A stretch of 32,163 bases of DNA from a virus, in IMG/VR virus record IMGVR_UViG_3300029950_000054, positions 1 through 32,163 of that record; one strand, given 5' to 3'. The position numbers were made by a program, and so were the translations under genes. Of this stretch, positions 6,642 through 15,025 are shown piece after piece (within the stretch, counting starts at the first letter, position 1; each line of letters starts with the position of its first letter). A model generated the notes under the pieces. The model worked only from the letters and a program-made list of their open reading frames with translations. It was not told the origin of the DNA and ran no database searches.

Positions 6642-8057
6642 TCATCGCACGAACTGCTGACCGCGCATGTAGGAAGTGTTGACGGAGGCGACGGCCTCGC
6701 CACGGGTAATTACCCCGTTACGGTTTATGTCCAGGCCGGAGTTGGCCGCGTACTCGCGCTGGTAGGGGCCAGTGTCGCGCTCCCACATCACGTATGAGTC
6801 TGGGCGCCCTACCGCTGCCGGCCATAGAACGGCCAGGTAGGCGTCTCCCAAGTTGCGGATGCGACCTGAGTAGGGCTTGTAGTAGGCCTCCACGTAATCG
6901 AGTTGGCGCACAGCGGTCATGCGTGCGAGCTGAGCAGTGGATGTACCAACCTCGCGCGCAGACGCCTCCAGGAACTGAATAAGGCCCGTTGCTGTACTGC
7001 CTGGGTTCCGCGCTGCTGGACTGAACGTGTAACCAGTCTCGAAGCCCATCACGGCCATGAGCCAGTTGGGATCGAACGACATCCGTTCGCATATCTCACG
7101 CACCTTCACCCGGAACGCCTGGTCGACCCTGGCTCCCCAGATCAGCTTTCCGTTTTGCTGGGTTGCGATCTCGGTAGCTGCTGGCGCGGTACCGGCGCGC
7201 AGGCCGTCGATCTCGGTTCGCCACAGGTCGCTGTGCGAATCGCCTGAATGCTTCATCGCGAAGATGTTGTATTCGCCATTTGCGGTCGCGTCACCACTGA
7301 GCTCAGAGATGAACAAATTCCCGGTATTGAAGGTGGCAAACTCGCTTTCTACATTTATCCTTCCGTTGATTCGTAGTGCGGGATTGAGCTGCACGGCCAC
7401 GAATACGCCAAGGCCGTCAGGCCCGCGGGAAACCTCTGGGATGCCGATCATTCCGCTGAACTGATCAACTCTCACCATCGTGGTGGTGCGCGGCATGTTC
7501 GGCTTGGTAACGACGATGCGCCCGCGATCCTGCATCCATTCAAATTTGTAGGCGTATGCCAGTTCGGTCATTGCTTTCGGGATGTCTCCGTCAACCACGA
7601 GGCCCGAAGAAAGCGGCCTGGCGTCGGCAAACTGAGCGTTGTCGATATCGATTGGAAGCGGCCATGCCGCGGCAAGAGCGCGAATGACTTCCTCTACCCT
7701 GGTGCCGATGCCAAATGAAAGCTGGGCAGACGCCCGATCGGTGGCCGGCTGCCCAGACCTGCAGATCAGTCTTGTGATGATCTCTGGTGAGCCTGGCTCG
7801 CGCTCGCGCAAGGTGTTGGTCACGAAGCCTGTAAAAATCGCGTCTACGTTGTCGTTGTACCCAGCGCGAAGCACGATGCTCGAGCGCTGGGCGATGGCTG
7901 AGCCCTTGTTCATGTTGTAGAGGCGGATGTCGGCGAACGACAGCGCGTCACCGGGAGAGATATCAATGTTGAACTGGATGCGGAACTGCCGGCGACCGGA
8001 CTGGAGCCCAATGTACGGCTGGCCGTTCACGTCAATCGACCAAACACGCTCTCTCAT
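6642..8057 (-). CDS. Baseplate hub protein fused to a lytic transglycosylase domain, with an EF-hand loop
   Basis: This 471-residue protein appears to join two functions. Residues about 1-285 resemble a tail hub of the gp27/D type (IDVNGQPYIGL, IFTGFVTNTLRERE, ISELSGDATANGEYNIFAMKHSGD). Residues about 310-425 look like an SLT-type transglycosylase: FDPNWLMAVMGFETGYTFSP with the likely catalytic Glu340, then STATGLIQFLEASA. Near the end, residues 443-454 (DINRNGVITRGE) fit the 12-residue calcium-binding EF-hand loop exactly. The enzyme part would locally open peptidoglycan during DNA injection. The gene overlaps the plug gene by 4 nt and precedes the secreted-protein insert. Domain limits are estimates by eye. 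Confidence 0.85.
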   Translation of the reverse strand: MRERVWSIDVNGQPYIGLQSGRRQFRIQFNIDISPGDALSFADIRLYNMNKGSAIAQRSSIVLRAGYNDNVDAIFTGFVTNTLREREPGSPEIITRLICRSGQPATDRASAQLSFGIGTRVEEVIRALAAAWPLPIDIDNAQFADARPLSSGLVVDGDIPKAMTELAYAYKFEWMQDRGRIVVTKPNMPRTTTMVRVDQFSGMIGIPEVSRGPDGLGVFVAVQLNPALRINGRINVESEFATFNTGNLFISELSGDATANGEYNIFAMKHSGDSHSDLWRTEIDGLRAGTAPAATEIATQQNGKLIWGARVDQAFRVKVREICERMSFDPNWLMAVMGFETGYTFSPAARNPGSTATGLIQFLEASAREVGTSTAQLARMTAVRQLDYVEAYYKPYSGRIRNLGDAYLAVLWPAAVGRPDSYVMWERDTGPYQREYAANSGLDINRNGVITRGEAVASVNTSYMRGQQFVR

Positions 8058-8362
8058 GTTTCCACCAGTGGAGGTATCCAGACGAGGAAGTTATCGATGC
8101 CCAGGTTATCGAGGGTCACGTCTTTGCCGGTGAACACCATCTGCCCGATACCGGATCGGTAGCTCTGGATGATGTCGCTGCCAGGCTCGAGCATTGCACC
8201 GGCCACGATGCGGCTGCCGTCACGTAGCAGGTTCATGGACCAGGCTGGCGCATCCAGGTAGGAGATAAAGTCAATTTCAAAGTCGATCAGGTTGTCACCG
8301 AGCTGAACGCCAAAACGCTGGTGAGCGTTGGCGGCACCGGCGCGCAGCGGGATGGTGTACAT
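8054..8362 (-). CDS. Baseplate plug-like protein
   Basis: This 102-residue protein begins MYTIPLRAGAANAHQRFGVQL and is all-beta in appearance, with short strands separated by Gly/Asp turns and an end PPLVET. It matches the size, position and look of the small plug protein that lies beside the hub in compact myophage baseplates such as cyanophage Pam3. It would close the tube or link tube and hub before infection. It overlaps the hub gene by 4 nt and shares one base with the upstream Dit-like gene. The assignment is from family memory plus position. Confidence 0.7.
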   Translation of the reverse strand: MYTIPLRAGAANAHQRFGVQLGDNLIDFEIDFISYLDAPAWSMNLLRDGSRIVAGAMLEPGSDIIQSYRSGIGQMVFTGKDVTLDNLGIDNFLVWIPPLVET

Positions 8363-9018
8363 CAGACGACTCCGTCAAGAATTCCATTTACCGACTTTGA
8401 AACACTGTCGGATGCCTCTTTGGCAATTGCCTGTCCGCGGTTGATGGCGCGGGTCAGCGCCGACTTTGACGGGTCTCCGTCGCGCAGTTGGTCCGGCGTG
8501 CACTGGTAGTCCCGCTGTATGCGGTCGAGATCGATGATCTCCTGCATCTCCACAATGAACTCAAGGCCACCCTCGTTCCGGGGCTCCTTTGTTCGGGACA
8601 GGCGCGTGATAGCCATGTTCTTCAGCAGGATGTCGCCGGCGTCGATGTCGAACGGGTCGTACGATTTCATCAGCCAGATCAGGAAGTCGAGCGTAGTGCT
8701 TGCACGGGTTTCGTCACTACCCGCCAACCAGCCGGCAGACAGACCGGCCACCGTGGAAACGATGGGGTTGTCGGTCAGATTGGAAAGCGCGCCGCCGAGG
8801 AAATCCGTCAGTTGAACCTTGACCGGGTTGTTGCTGATAGCGCCGGTCATGGTCCACTTGAAGGGATTCAGGATTCGGTGATCCGATATCCTCACCCCCG
8901 ACTCAATCGGGATGGAGGTAATCGTAACCGTAGCCTCGAACGTGTCTTCCAGAACCGCATCGAACGAGTAGCCAGCAATGGTCGGGGCCTTGCGCGTGAA
9001 GATGTTGATAATGCTCAC
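8362..9018 (-). CDS. Baseplate protein with Dit-like N-terminal domain
   Basis: This 218-residue protein begins MSIINIFTRKAPTIAGYSFDAVLEDT and has ATVTITSIPIESGVRISDHRILNPFKWTMTG, the motif of the N-terminal domain of phage baseplate proteins related to distal tail proteins. Between residues about 60 and 110 there is a variable insert (LGGALSNLTDNPIVSTVAGLSAGWLAG). The later part, DFLIWLMKSYDPFDIDAGD...LEFIVEMQEI, belongs to the same fold. It would form the ring joining tube and baseplate. The gene follows the tape measure by 2 nt, the place where myophages of this type carry it. Confidence 0.75.
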   Translation of the reverse strand: MSIINIFTRKAPTIAGYSFDAVLEDTFEATVTITSIPIESGVRISDHRILNPFKWTMTGAISNNPVKVQLTDFLGGALSNLTDNPIVSTVAGLSAGWLAGSDETRASTTLDFLIWLMKSYDPFDIDAGDILLKNMAITRLSRTKEPRNEGGLEFIVEMQEIIDLDRIQRDYQCTPDQLRDGDPSKSALTRAINRGQAIAKEASDSVSKSVNGILDGVV

Positions 9019-9020
9019 GG

Positions 9021-10421
9021 CTATCGCTCCGTTGTGGTCTTCAGGTCGCCCAGCGTTTCGTAGTTCTGGCGCTCGTTGACCTGCATGATTTTTGACTCAA
9101 GCGCCTGGCCGTCGATCTGGATGGTTGCGTTCAGGCTGCTTTCAACCTTGATCGGGGTTCGATTCAGCGCCCCGGCCAATGCCTCGGCGTTTGCTTGACG
9201 GTCTTCGTCTGGCGTGGCTCCGCTCGATGGCGGCATGCTATCGGAGGCCGATCTGTCCCTGTGCTCAAGGAAGTCGACATCCTCCTGGGACCGAATGACC
9301 TTGCCCGTGTATTCCTCGGGCTTTTCATACCTGAAGCTGCTGCTTTGTGTTGGATTGCCATCGCCGCCGAACATCAGCTCCATCGGCCCCTTGATTCTTT
9401 CCAGCCCGGTGACGCCCTTGAGCATGTCGTCGAAGCCGCTGGCGGCCTCGCCGTAGCCGGGCACGTACTCATTCAAGGATCGGTTGAGCAGGTTCGATCC
9501 GATCGCGCCGCCAGTAATTGCCATACCGGCAGCGCCTGACTTGCTGATAAGACCCCCAACCGATGTAAGCCCCAGCTTGGCGAGCGTTGCGCCAACCACT
9601 GCCGCAACGGACGAGGCGCCCAGCGCGGCTGTTGCTTCCGGGTTGTTTGAGGCGTAATCAATCGCACCGCTGATGTTTCCGCGATGGTCCTTGAGGAATT
9701 CGTTGAGTGCGCTTCCTGCGCCTACAAGGCTTTTCATGAACTTCTCGGACAGCTCATTGCTGACGCCGTCAATGATCAGCCCAAACTCGGCCGAGTTTTC
9801 GGCGAGCTTCCTTGCGTTATCGGTCAGTTGGTCGACGCTTCCGGTCAGCGAGTTGGCCCGCTTCATGGTGTCGTCCAGCTTCTCTACGCCGCCGGCCAGC
9901 GAGCGGAATACACCGTCTGACAGCCCGAGCGAGCTTTGAACCTGGGCGCGCTGCCCCTCGTCCAGCTTGGGAATCATCTCCGCGAGCGCGCGCATGAACT
10001 CTTCGCCAGTGCTGGTCTGATACAGCGAACTGACATCAATGCCGGCTGTTGCCAGATCATTGATTGGTCCGGCATCACCCTTTAGGCGAAGGTTGTTTTG
10101 GATTTCCTCGAAGCGCTTCAGGGTATCGACGGCGTCCTCTGCGTCCCCACCCATCAGTTTTAGGGCGTTGCCGTAGCTGTACACGGCCGCCTGAGACGTG
10201 CGCATGTTCTGCGTGGACATGGCCAGCTTGTCGACCTTGCCCGCGACACCAACGATAGCGCCAGCAGCCGCACCAAACGCACCGACCAGCGATGCAGAAA
10301 TGCCCAGCGCGCCCGACTTGATTCCATTCAAACTGGCGTTGATCTTCTTGTCGCCCGCTTCAAGGGCTTTGGTGTCATAGCCGATGCCGATCAGGAATGA
10401 CTTCAGTACTTTGCTAGCCAT
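9021..10421 (-). CDS. Tail tape measure protein, short
   Basis: This 466-residue protein is Ala/Gly-rich and mostly helical, with a hydrophobic stretch near residues 35-60 (LGISASLVGAFGAAAGAIVGVAG) and another around 270-310 (ALGASSVAAVVGATLAKLGL). It follows the tail assembly chaperone, whose frameshift product overlaps its start by 8 nt, which is the standard tape-measure position. It sets tail length and helps DNA passage. At about 1.5 angstrom per residue it predicts a tail near 70 nm, short for a myophage. There is no peptidoglycan hydrolase domain here; that activity is on the hub instead. Confidence 0.9.
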   Translation of the reverse strand: MASKVLKSFLIGIGYDTKALEAGDKKINASLNGIKSGALGISASLVGAFGAAAGAIVGVAGKVDKLAMSTQNMRTSQAAVYSYGNALKLMGGDAEDAVDTLKRFEEIQNNLRLKGDAGPINDLATAGIDVSSLYQTSTGEEFMRALAEMIPKLDEGQRAQVQSSLGLSDGVFRSLAGGVEKLDDTMKRANSLTGSVDQLTDNARKLAENSAEFGLIIDGVSNELSEKFMKSLVGAGSALNEFLKDHRGNISGAIDYASNNPEATAALGASSVAAVVGATLAKLGLTSVGGLISKSGAAGMAITGGAIGSNLLNRSLNEYVPGYGEAASGFDDMLKGVTGLERIKGPMELMFGGDGNPTQSSSFRYEKPEEYTGKVIRSQEDVDFLEHRDRSASDSMPPSSGATPDEDRQANAEALAGALNRTPIKVESSLNATIQIDGQALESKIMQVNERQNYETLGDLKTTTER

Positions 10422-10979
10422 TCTTCGCAGCCTCGTATTGATCCCACAGTTCGTCCATCGCCTGATTGAAGCGCTCTACGCTCGCTAGAGAGTGGGTGCC
10501 GTCTTCAAGCTGGGCCCAGGTGCAAAGCGGCGGGCAAACCCCGACAATCCCCACACAGGGCCGCATCAGGAACCAATTTACTGCGCTGCGCTTGCCGCCC
10601 CTTCCTGCCGAGCGCCTTTTGCGCCGCTTGGCAGCCAATCGAAAAAATCGGAGAGGTTCCAGCGCAGCAGTTCCGACAGCAGCTGGTTGTACTGCACCAT
10701 CTTTCCGCCGAAGTCGGCGACGGTGACCGGGCGCTCGGTGCCGTTGATCAGCACGCGGGCCATGATCATCTGCGCGACCTGGGCTTTTACGTCCTGGCGC
10801 ATCGACATGAACATTGCGCAAAGCATCTGATCGTCTACTTCCAGGCCGGCGCCTGCCGCCGTGGCGAATCGCTCCAGCACGGCGGCAGACAGCAGGGACA
10901 TCAGGCGGTCTTGGTCGACAGCGCTGGCCATGGCGGCGTTGTATTGCACGCCGCCAACGGTGAATGATTTAACGCTCAT
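10414..10979 (-). CDS. Tail assembly chaperone, -1 frameshift extended form (GT-like)
   Basis: This is the joined product made if ribosomes slip back one base at the TTTTTTC heptamer (bases 10647-10641). Residues 1-113 are shared with the short form, and the new frame then adds about 75 residues, starting RLAAKRRKRR and ending WDQYEAAKNG, to give about 188 residues. The extension is open to 10414 and overlaps the tape measure start by 8 nt, as in lambda G/GT and many tail chaperone pairs. The long form normally binds the tape measure while tube subunits are recruited. The slip site and the open -1 frame are seen; that frameshifting happens is inferred. Confidence 0.75.
10578..10979 (-). CDS. 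Tail assembly chaperone, short form (G-like)
   Basis: This 133-residue protein begins MSVKSFTVGGVQYNAA and is mainly helical, with LERFATAAGAGLEVDDQ and SELLRWNLSDFFDWLPSG. Together with the tube gene just upstream (3-nt gap) and the tape measure after it, position and size point to the tail assembly chaperone. It normally ends at 10578, soon after the slippery heptamer, so most ribosomes would make this form. It is cytoplasmic, acts in tail assembly, and is not expected in the finished virion. Confidence 0.8.
   Translation of the reverse strand: MSVKSFTVGGVQYNAAMASAVDQDRLMSLLSAAVLERFATAAGAGLEVDDQMLCAMFMSMRQDVKAQVAQMIMARVLINGTERPVTVADFGGKMVQYNQLLSELLRWNLSDFFDWLPSGAKGARQEGAASAAQ
10641..10647 (-). 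promoter_or_regulatory. Programmed -1 frameshift slippery site (T TTT TTC)
   Basis: In the chaperone frame the codons read GAT TTT TTC GAT, so the heptamer T-TTT-TTC allows both tRNAs to re-pair after slipping back one base. The -1 frame is open through to 10414. No pseudoknot was worked out; a GC-rich stretch (AAGCGGCGCAAAAGGCGC) follows and could form a stem. Confidence 0.7.
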
Positions 10980-10982
10980 CTA

Positions 10983-11390
10983 TCAGCCCCTTGTCGCTTC
11001 CCAGATATTGAAGTGCATCGTGAACTGGTCGTCCGTGATGGTGGAGCCGGCCCGGCCGCGCTGGCCGTCGTTCGCGATGATGCCTTCAGAGCCAAGCGCC
11101 GTTTCCAGCGTGCCGATCTGGGTGAAGGTCAGCGTGATGTTGGCGTTCGAGTTCATCAGCCCCTGCACGTATGCGGAGTCGGACGAGCCCGGGTTGAGGT
11201 AGACGTTCACCTCGCGGCCCGGGTTTTGGCGGTCGAGGCGCACGGCGTTCCCACCCTGGCCCCGGCGCAACTGGCTGCGCGGGTCGATCGGCGCGTCCGT
11301 GTACGGGGTAGCGGTTTCGCCCCAGTCCTGGATCTGCCGGCCATTGATGGTGACGACTGTCAGGTCGTTCGAGAAATTACTCAGGCTCAT
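10983..11390 (-). CDS. Tail tube protein, DUF3277-type
   Basis: This 135-residue protein starts MSLSNFSNDLTVVTINGRQI and has the beta-rich pattern of tail tube proteins, with GREVNVYLNPGSSDSAYVQGLM and a closing DDQFTMHFNIWEATRG. It fits DUF3277, which I know as the tube family of this tail type. It would stack as rings inside the sheath and form the channel for DNA. It follows the sheath gene directly, as expected. The proper size is about 130-150 residues. Confidence 0.85.
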   Translation of the reverse strand: MSLSNFSNDLTVVTINGRQIQDWGETATPYTDAPIDPRSQLRRGQGGNAVRLDRQNPGREVNVYLNPGSSDSAYVQGLMNSNANITLTFTQIGTLETALGSEGIIANDGQRGRAGSTITDDQFTMHFNIWEATRG

Positions 11391-11400
11391 GGGTCACCTA

Positions 11401-12543
11401 TCAATAAACGTCGAGGTCGACATCAACAATGCGGATGGAGCCTTTGCGGAATAGTCGGATACGCAAAGGAGCTGCCTTGTGGTCATCCCGATCAACATCT
11501 GAAAGGTCAAGAATTTCCTCAGGCTTGGTCAGGATCTCGAAGCCAAAGGTGTACTTCTCAAGACCATCATCAGGATCGGTGTAGTTGCGCGGGCCGAGAT
11601 AACCGTTGCCGACAAAGGTCCGAAGGGTTGCGCGCGCAGAACCGATCAGCGTTGCCTGGCCAGCAGGGTCTTGACCCAATTTGGTCGGCTGATTTGCCGT
11701 CGTGTTGTAGAGGGATGTGCGCAGGAAGTTGATGCACGCATCAAGATTCACAACGTCGTCAATGGTCTCCCCATAGGTGCTATGGGTGTTGGTATTGATC
11801 CATCGACCCACGTCTTTCGAGCCCTGATTGTCCACTTCCGTGTAGAAGGCGACGTTCTTGGACTTGCTTTTCATGGTCGTATAGGCCGTACCGCTTAGAG
11901 ATTCAGCGATCACGCCTGGAGATTTCTTGTACTCGCCGTCAATGGTCGAGTTGTCGGCGCTGTAGTTCACGGCAGCGAAGTGCTTGGCCAGGGCCGAGCC
12001 TGAGTAGGCGTCAGTGGCGTGCGCGGCAGTGAATGCGTGACGGAAGCCGGCAGAAGTCAACTGAGTTGCAATATCGTCAACATCAGCCGGGTCGCGAATC
12101 TCGCCTACCGATGCGCCAGTCTGGTTGTCGATGAACATGCTGGTGTTGTCTTCGCACCATTGGGCGATTGCCAGCACGTCCGCCTTGACCGCCAGAACTG
12201 GAGCCGTCCACATGGTCCAGTACCACCAGGTGATGTTCCGGGCCTTGTTGAGCGTGGCAGCACGGGTAGCGTCGGCGGTGGCCGCACCCCAGACTTGAAT
12301 CTGGCGGGTTGCCGGAGTGCCGCCAAGCCAGCGCTGAGCCGCCTTGTACGTCTCGGTGGTGTCGGCGAAGTCTTCAGACAGCGCGGGAAGCGTGAAATAG
12401 GTCCGGTATGTGTCCGGCGCGAAGCCCACCGGCAGCTCAAGCTGCGGAGCGAACAGCATGGCGCTGGCAAAGTTCGCATTACCAAGGCCTGCCGGGCTGA
12501 TCCTGGCGTTGATGCGGATGATTTCTGAGGCGGGGTAACTCAT
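11401..12543 (-). CDS. Contractile tail sheath protein, DUF3383-type
   Basis: This 380-residue protein has the features of the sheath family in small myophages: an N-terminal beta strand region (MSYPASEIIRINARISPAG), the central SKNVAFYTEVDNQGSKDVGRW, and a C-terminal domain (ALRTF(V)-type, GFEILTKPEEIL...LRIRLFRKGSIRIVDVDLDVY) that contributes the strand exchange between subunits. Its presence shows that the virion has a contractile tail. The gene lies between the neck genes and the tube gene. The DUF3383 name is from family memory. Confidence 0.9.
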   Translation of the reverse strand: MSYPASEIIRINARISPAGLGNANFASAMLFAPQLELPVGFAPDTYRTYFTLPALSEDFADTTETYKAAQRWLGGTPATRQIQVWGAATADATRAATLNKARNITWWYWTMWTAPVLAVKADVLAIAQWCEDNTSMFIDNQTGASVGEIRDPADVDDIATQLTSAGFRHAFTAAHATDAYSGSALAKHFAAVNYSADNSTIDGEYKKSPGVIAESLSGTAYTTMKSKSKNVAFYTEVDNQGSKDVGRWINTNTHSTYGETIDDVVNLDACINFLRTSLYNTTANQPTKLGQDPAGQATLIGSARATLRTFVGNGYLGPRNYTDPDDGLEKYTFGFEILTKPEEILDLSDVDRDDHKAAPLRIRLFRKGSIRIVDVDLDVY

Positions 12544-12561
12544 CTCGAGCGCTCCAATGAT

Positions 12562-13107
12562 TTATGCGGGGTCAATTTCGACGGTGAAGGTCTCAATGAC
12601 CCGCGCCTTTTCGTTCTGGAGCGCCACTTCGACGCTCAGGATGTTGTTGATAGCCGGAAGGCTGCTGGTCTCGTACATCAGGCGGATGGTGATCTGCGCC
12701 CGCTGCTCGAAGTTGGCCGATTGCAGGCTGGTGAGGTTGTTCACGGCGTCCGTGCTGTTCCAGCCGATCTTTGCCCTGAGCAGCATCATGCTCACATCGG
12801 GGCGCTTGTTGGCTTGCTTCAGGCGCTCGGCGTACATCAGCGCCTCGCCGCGATAGAAGTTGATGCTTGCCGAGCACATGATCTGCGCTCGGACATCAAC
12901 CTCGACCTGATCCCCTGCTATGTCGCGCGACACGATGTTGGCCTGGCCGCGCTCACTGATGGACTGCCTGGGCGTGATCGTTGCGTATGCGCCCTTGGGC
13001 GCCGGCATGCTGCCTGGCCCGACCTGATCCGCCAGGATGCACTCAGGCACACCGGTCGCCAGCATCACGATCGGGCGCAGCTTCTTGAATAATTCTTCGT
13101 TGGTCAT
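12562..13107 (-). CDS. Neck/tail terminator protein, gp12-like (LIC_12616-type)
   Basis: This 181-residue protein begins MTNEELFKKLRPIVMLATGVPECILADQ and includes a beta region with ATITPRQSISERGQANIVSR and YRGEALMYAERLKQANKRP. It resembles the neck terminator family that caps the tube and sheath just below the head. It starts in an ATGA-type overlap with the gene upstream (13104-13107) and is followed by the sheath gene. The role is inferred from gene order; the fold cannot be checked by eye. Confidence 0.6.
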   Translation of the reverse strand: MTNEELFKKLRPIVMLATGVPECILADQVGPGSMPAPKGAYATITPRQSISERGQANIVSRDIAGDQVEVDVRAQIMCSASINFYRGEALMYAERLKQANKRPDVSMMLLRAKIGWNSTDAVNNLTSLQSANFEQRAQITIRLMYETSSLPAINNILSVEVALQNEKARVIETFTVEIDPA

Positions 13108-13481
13108 GCTGGGCCGCCTGACTGGTCGTCAATGCGCATAACGATGACTTTGCAGTAGTCGCGCCAGTATCGGTTGTCGCACTTGACGGCCTTCCACTGC
13201 TGGCCGAGAAACGTCCATGTCCCGGTCTGGTCGATCAACTGCATCTCGCCCTGGTTGATATAGATGCGGCGCACGTCGGTGATCCGCTCGCCGCCCTGGC
13301 GGATGAAATCCACTTCCCGGTCACTGGCCTGTTGGATGTTGACCGTGTAGGGCTTCGTATCGGTCGTGCCGGGAACCCATATGCCTTCGACATACTGACC
13401 GTCCACCGAGACAGTGCGCGATGCCGGAACACTGACGAACGTGTCATCAACGTGACCGGCCATGCTCAGCGTGCTGCTCAT
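13104..13481 (-). CDS. Neck or head-closure protein, function uncertain
   Basis: This 125-residue protein has a beta-rich look with VSVPASRTVSVDGQYVEGIWV and a C-terminal TGTWTFLGQQWKAVKCDNRYWRDYCKVIVMR. It sits among the neck genes, overlapping both neighbours by 4 nt, so it is almost certainly made with them and likely takes part in the head-tail joint. I did not recognise the family from its sequence. Size and position would fit a head-closure (Hc1-like) protein. Confidence 0.6.
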   Translation of the reverse strand: MSSTLSMAGHVDDTFVSVPASRTVSVDGQYVEGIWVPGTTDTKPYTVNIQQASDREVDFIRQGGERITDVRRIYINQGEMQLIDQTGTWTFLGQQWKAVKCDNRYWRDYCKVIVMRIDDQSGGPA

Positions 13482-14077
13482 TCCAGTCCCTCCGTAACGG
13501 GTCCGATAGATACTTTGTGCGTGACTGACTGGCGCATGTGCCCATCAGCAATCAGCGGGTTGGAGCTGCCTTTCTTGCGAATGGTCGATGCGGCGTTTGG
13601 CGGGGTCTTCAGTTCGGTCATGTAGACCTTCACCGCGGCCGCCGCGACCACGCCGACAGCCTCAAGGATCTGATCCATCGATTGTCCGGCCTCCATGCCA
13701 TCCTGAATGGTCAGCAGGACCTCTGGCGTTGCGCTCGACACTCCCGGCTCAAGCCATGGCCTAGCCGGGATGTTGATGGTGTGCGCCTGGGTCACGCCCA
13801 GTTCCATGTATCCCTTGCCCGTCTTGAGGAAGCGAACCTCATCGCGGTCGGCAGCAGCCTTGCTGGCGTAGCCGTAGGACGTTCCGCCCGGGTGTTTGAT
13901 GTCGGCGCCGAACTCGTTGATCGCGCCGAGACTGGCCATGGTCAGGTCGCCTGACTCGACATCGCCGGCCTCCTCATGAATGCCGACAGTTACGACCTTG
14001 TCTGACCTCAGCGCCGCAAGTTCCTTGGACAGTTCGTCCTGCAGCTCCTGAAAGCCTTGGATGTCGAGGGTGATCAT
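13478..14077 (-). CDS. Tail completion / HK97 gp10-like neck protein
   Basis: This 199-residue protein begins MITLDIQGFQELQDELSKELAAL and carries the pattern of the gp10/morphogenesis family: a short region with VGIHEEAG..., then LGAINEFGAD, ARPWLEPGV and a C-terminal end where PLIADGHMRQSVTHKV resembles the conserved L-x-D-T/H-G-x-L/M-R-x-S motif. These proteins bridge the head-tail connector and tail tube end. The gene overlaps its downstream neighbour by 4 nt and directly abuts the DUF4054 gene. The motifs support the assignment well. Confidence 0.8.
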   Translation of the reverse strand: MITLDIQGFQELQDELSKELAALRSDKVVTVGIHEEAGDVESGDLTMASLGAINEFGADIKHPGGTSYGYASKAAADRDEVRFLKTGKGYMELGVTQAHTINIPARPWLEPGVSSATPEVLLTIQDGMEAGQSMDQILEAVGVVAAAAVKVYMTELKTPPNAASTIRKKGSSNPLIADGHMRQSVTHKVSIGPVTEGLE

Positions 14078-14500
14078 TTAAACCGCCTTGGCACCCATGC
14101 CTACGCGACGACGCAGTCGCAGGAACTGAACGCCGTAGTTGGTGAGGGACAGCCAGTCGTTTTCGGTTTCCTGAATGGCGCCGACCCGGTATGTCACTGA
14201 CTCATCGCCAATCGACTTGGCAGCCACGTTGAGGCGTGCGGTCGACGGGATATTTGTCGGGTCAGTGGCGCCAAGACCGGTCGGGTACGTGACCGATAGC
14301 CAGTGCGCGGCGAAGTAGTAGAGCCCGCGGCGCTTGAGGTTGTGGCATTCATCCTCGTAAGCGCCCCAGCGGCTGCTACCGGTTTCGCAATCAGCCTCGC
14401 ACAGGGATTCCTGCACCACGGCATCGGGCCACTTCGTTGTGTCCGTGAATGCGAGCTGAACCGCCCGGAATGAGGCGACAATTTCGGGCGTGATTTGCAT
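14078..14500 (-). CDS. Head-tail connector protein, DUF4054-type
   Basis: This 140-residue protein starts [26 protein letters not shown]. It has the helical N-terminal half of the adaptor family with [24 protein letters not shown], and a C-terminal part with [19 protein letters not shown]. The family binds under the portal and completes the connector. It lies after the short 77-residue gene and before the gp10-like gene, as expected for head completion genes. DUF4054 is recognised from the tyrosine/histidine-rich central helix and overall size. Confidence 0.8.
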   Translation of the reverse strand: MQITPEIVASFRAVQLAFTDTTKWPDAVVQESLCEADCETGSSRWGAYEDECHNLKRRGLYYFAAHWLSVTYPTGLGATDPTNIPSTARLNVAAKSIGDESVTYRVGAIQETENDWLSLTNYGVQFLRLRRRVGMGAKAV

Positions 14501-14519
14501 GCGTTCACCTTGAATGAGT

Positions 14520-14534
14520 GGGCGCCAGGCGCCC
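14520..14534. other. GC-rich intergenic hairpin
   Basis: GGGCGCC-A-GGCGCCC is a perfect 7-bp inverted repeat between two head genes. There is no T-run after it on either strand, so it is not a standard intrinsic terminator. It may affect mRNA processing or stability. Confidence 0.5.
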
Positions 14535-14539
14535 GGGTG

Positions 14540-14773
14540 TTACTTCTTGCTCTTTGCAGGCGCTTGCTCTGCTTCGCCGTCTTCCAGATCATCGGCGCCA
14601 ACACGGCGCAGGTCACCGTTTTTCAACAGCGCCTTGACGAAATCGATCTTGGCGGCCTCATCCGGTACTTCGACGGGTGGGTTTTCGCCCGGCAGGATCG
14701 GGTAGCTGGTCTCTTTTTCGCCGACCAAGTGGTTGATGGTGATCAGTCGTGCTGCTTCGTTCTTCAGGAACAT
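14540..14773 (-). CDS. Small conserved-looking head-region protein, unknown function
   Basis: This 77-residue protein starts MFLKNEAARLITINHLVGEKETSYPILPGENPPVEVPDE and ends with a basic, lysine-rich tail (APAKSKK). A GAGGA six bases before the ATG supports the start. Small proteins of this sort often lie between capsid and connector genes in phages and may be minor head parts. The gene follows a bidirectional terminator and an HNH remnant on the opposite strand, so it is separated from the capsid gene by about 290 nt. No function can be given. Confidence 0.65.
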   Translation of the reverse strand: MFLKNEAARLITINHLVGEKETSYPILPGENPPVEVPDEAAKIDFVKALLKNGDLRRVGADDLEDGEAEQAPAKSKK

Positions 14774-14794
14774 GTCGAATCCTCTTTGGGTTAG

Positions 14795-15025
14795 AATTGG
14801 GAGGCCCTTGGGTATTCACCGGCCGATTTCGCCGGACACATGGAATCCCTCTTTTTAGAAGGCATGTCATGGGCCAATCATGGCGAATGGCATATCGACC
14901 ATGTGATCCCACTAAGCGTATTGATCAGGCGCGGAGTAAGCAGCCCAGCAGTGATCAATGCGCTTTCAAACTTGCAGCCGTTGTGGGCTGAAGACAATCA
15001 GCGAAAATCAGCAAGGATTCAATAA
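14795..15025 (+). pseudogene. Truncated HNH endonuclease gene, opposite to the structural operon
   Basis: The plus frame stays open from just after a TAG at 14792 to the stop at 15025 and encodes LGYSPADFAGHMESLF, then GMSWANHGEWHIDHVIPLS and NLQPLWAEDNQRKS. These are the C-terminal HNH motifs of phage homing-type endonucleases (catalytic His in IDHVIPL and Asn in NLQPLW). The usual N-terminal DNA-binding half is absent, and no good start codon precedes it; the first ATG is at 14840 in the middle of the domain. I read it as a remnant of a selfish nuclease gene rather than a working enzyme. It lies opposite the transcription of head genes, within a 290-nt gap next to the major capsid gene. Confidence 0.7.
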
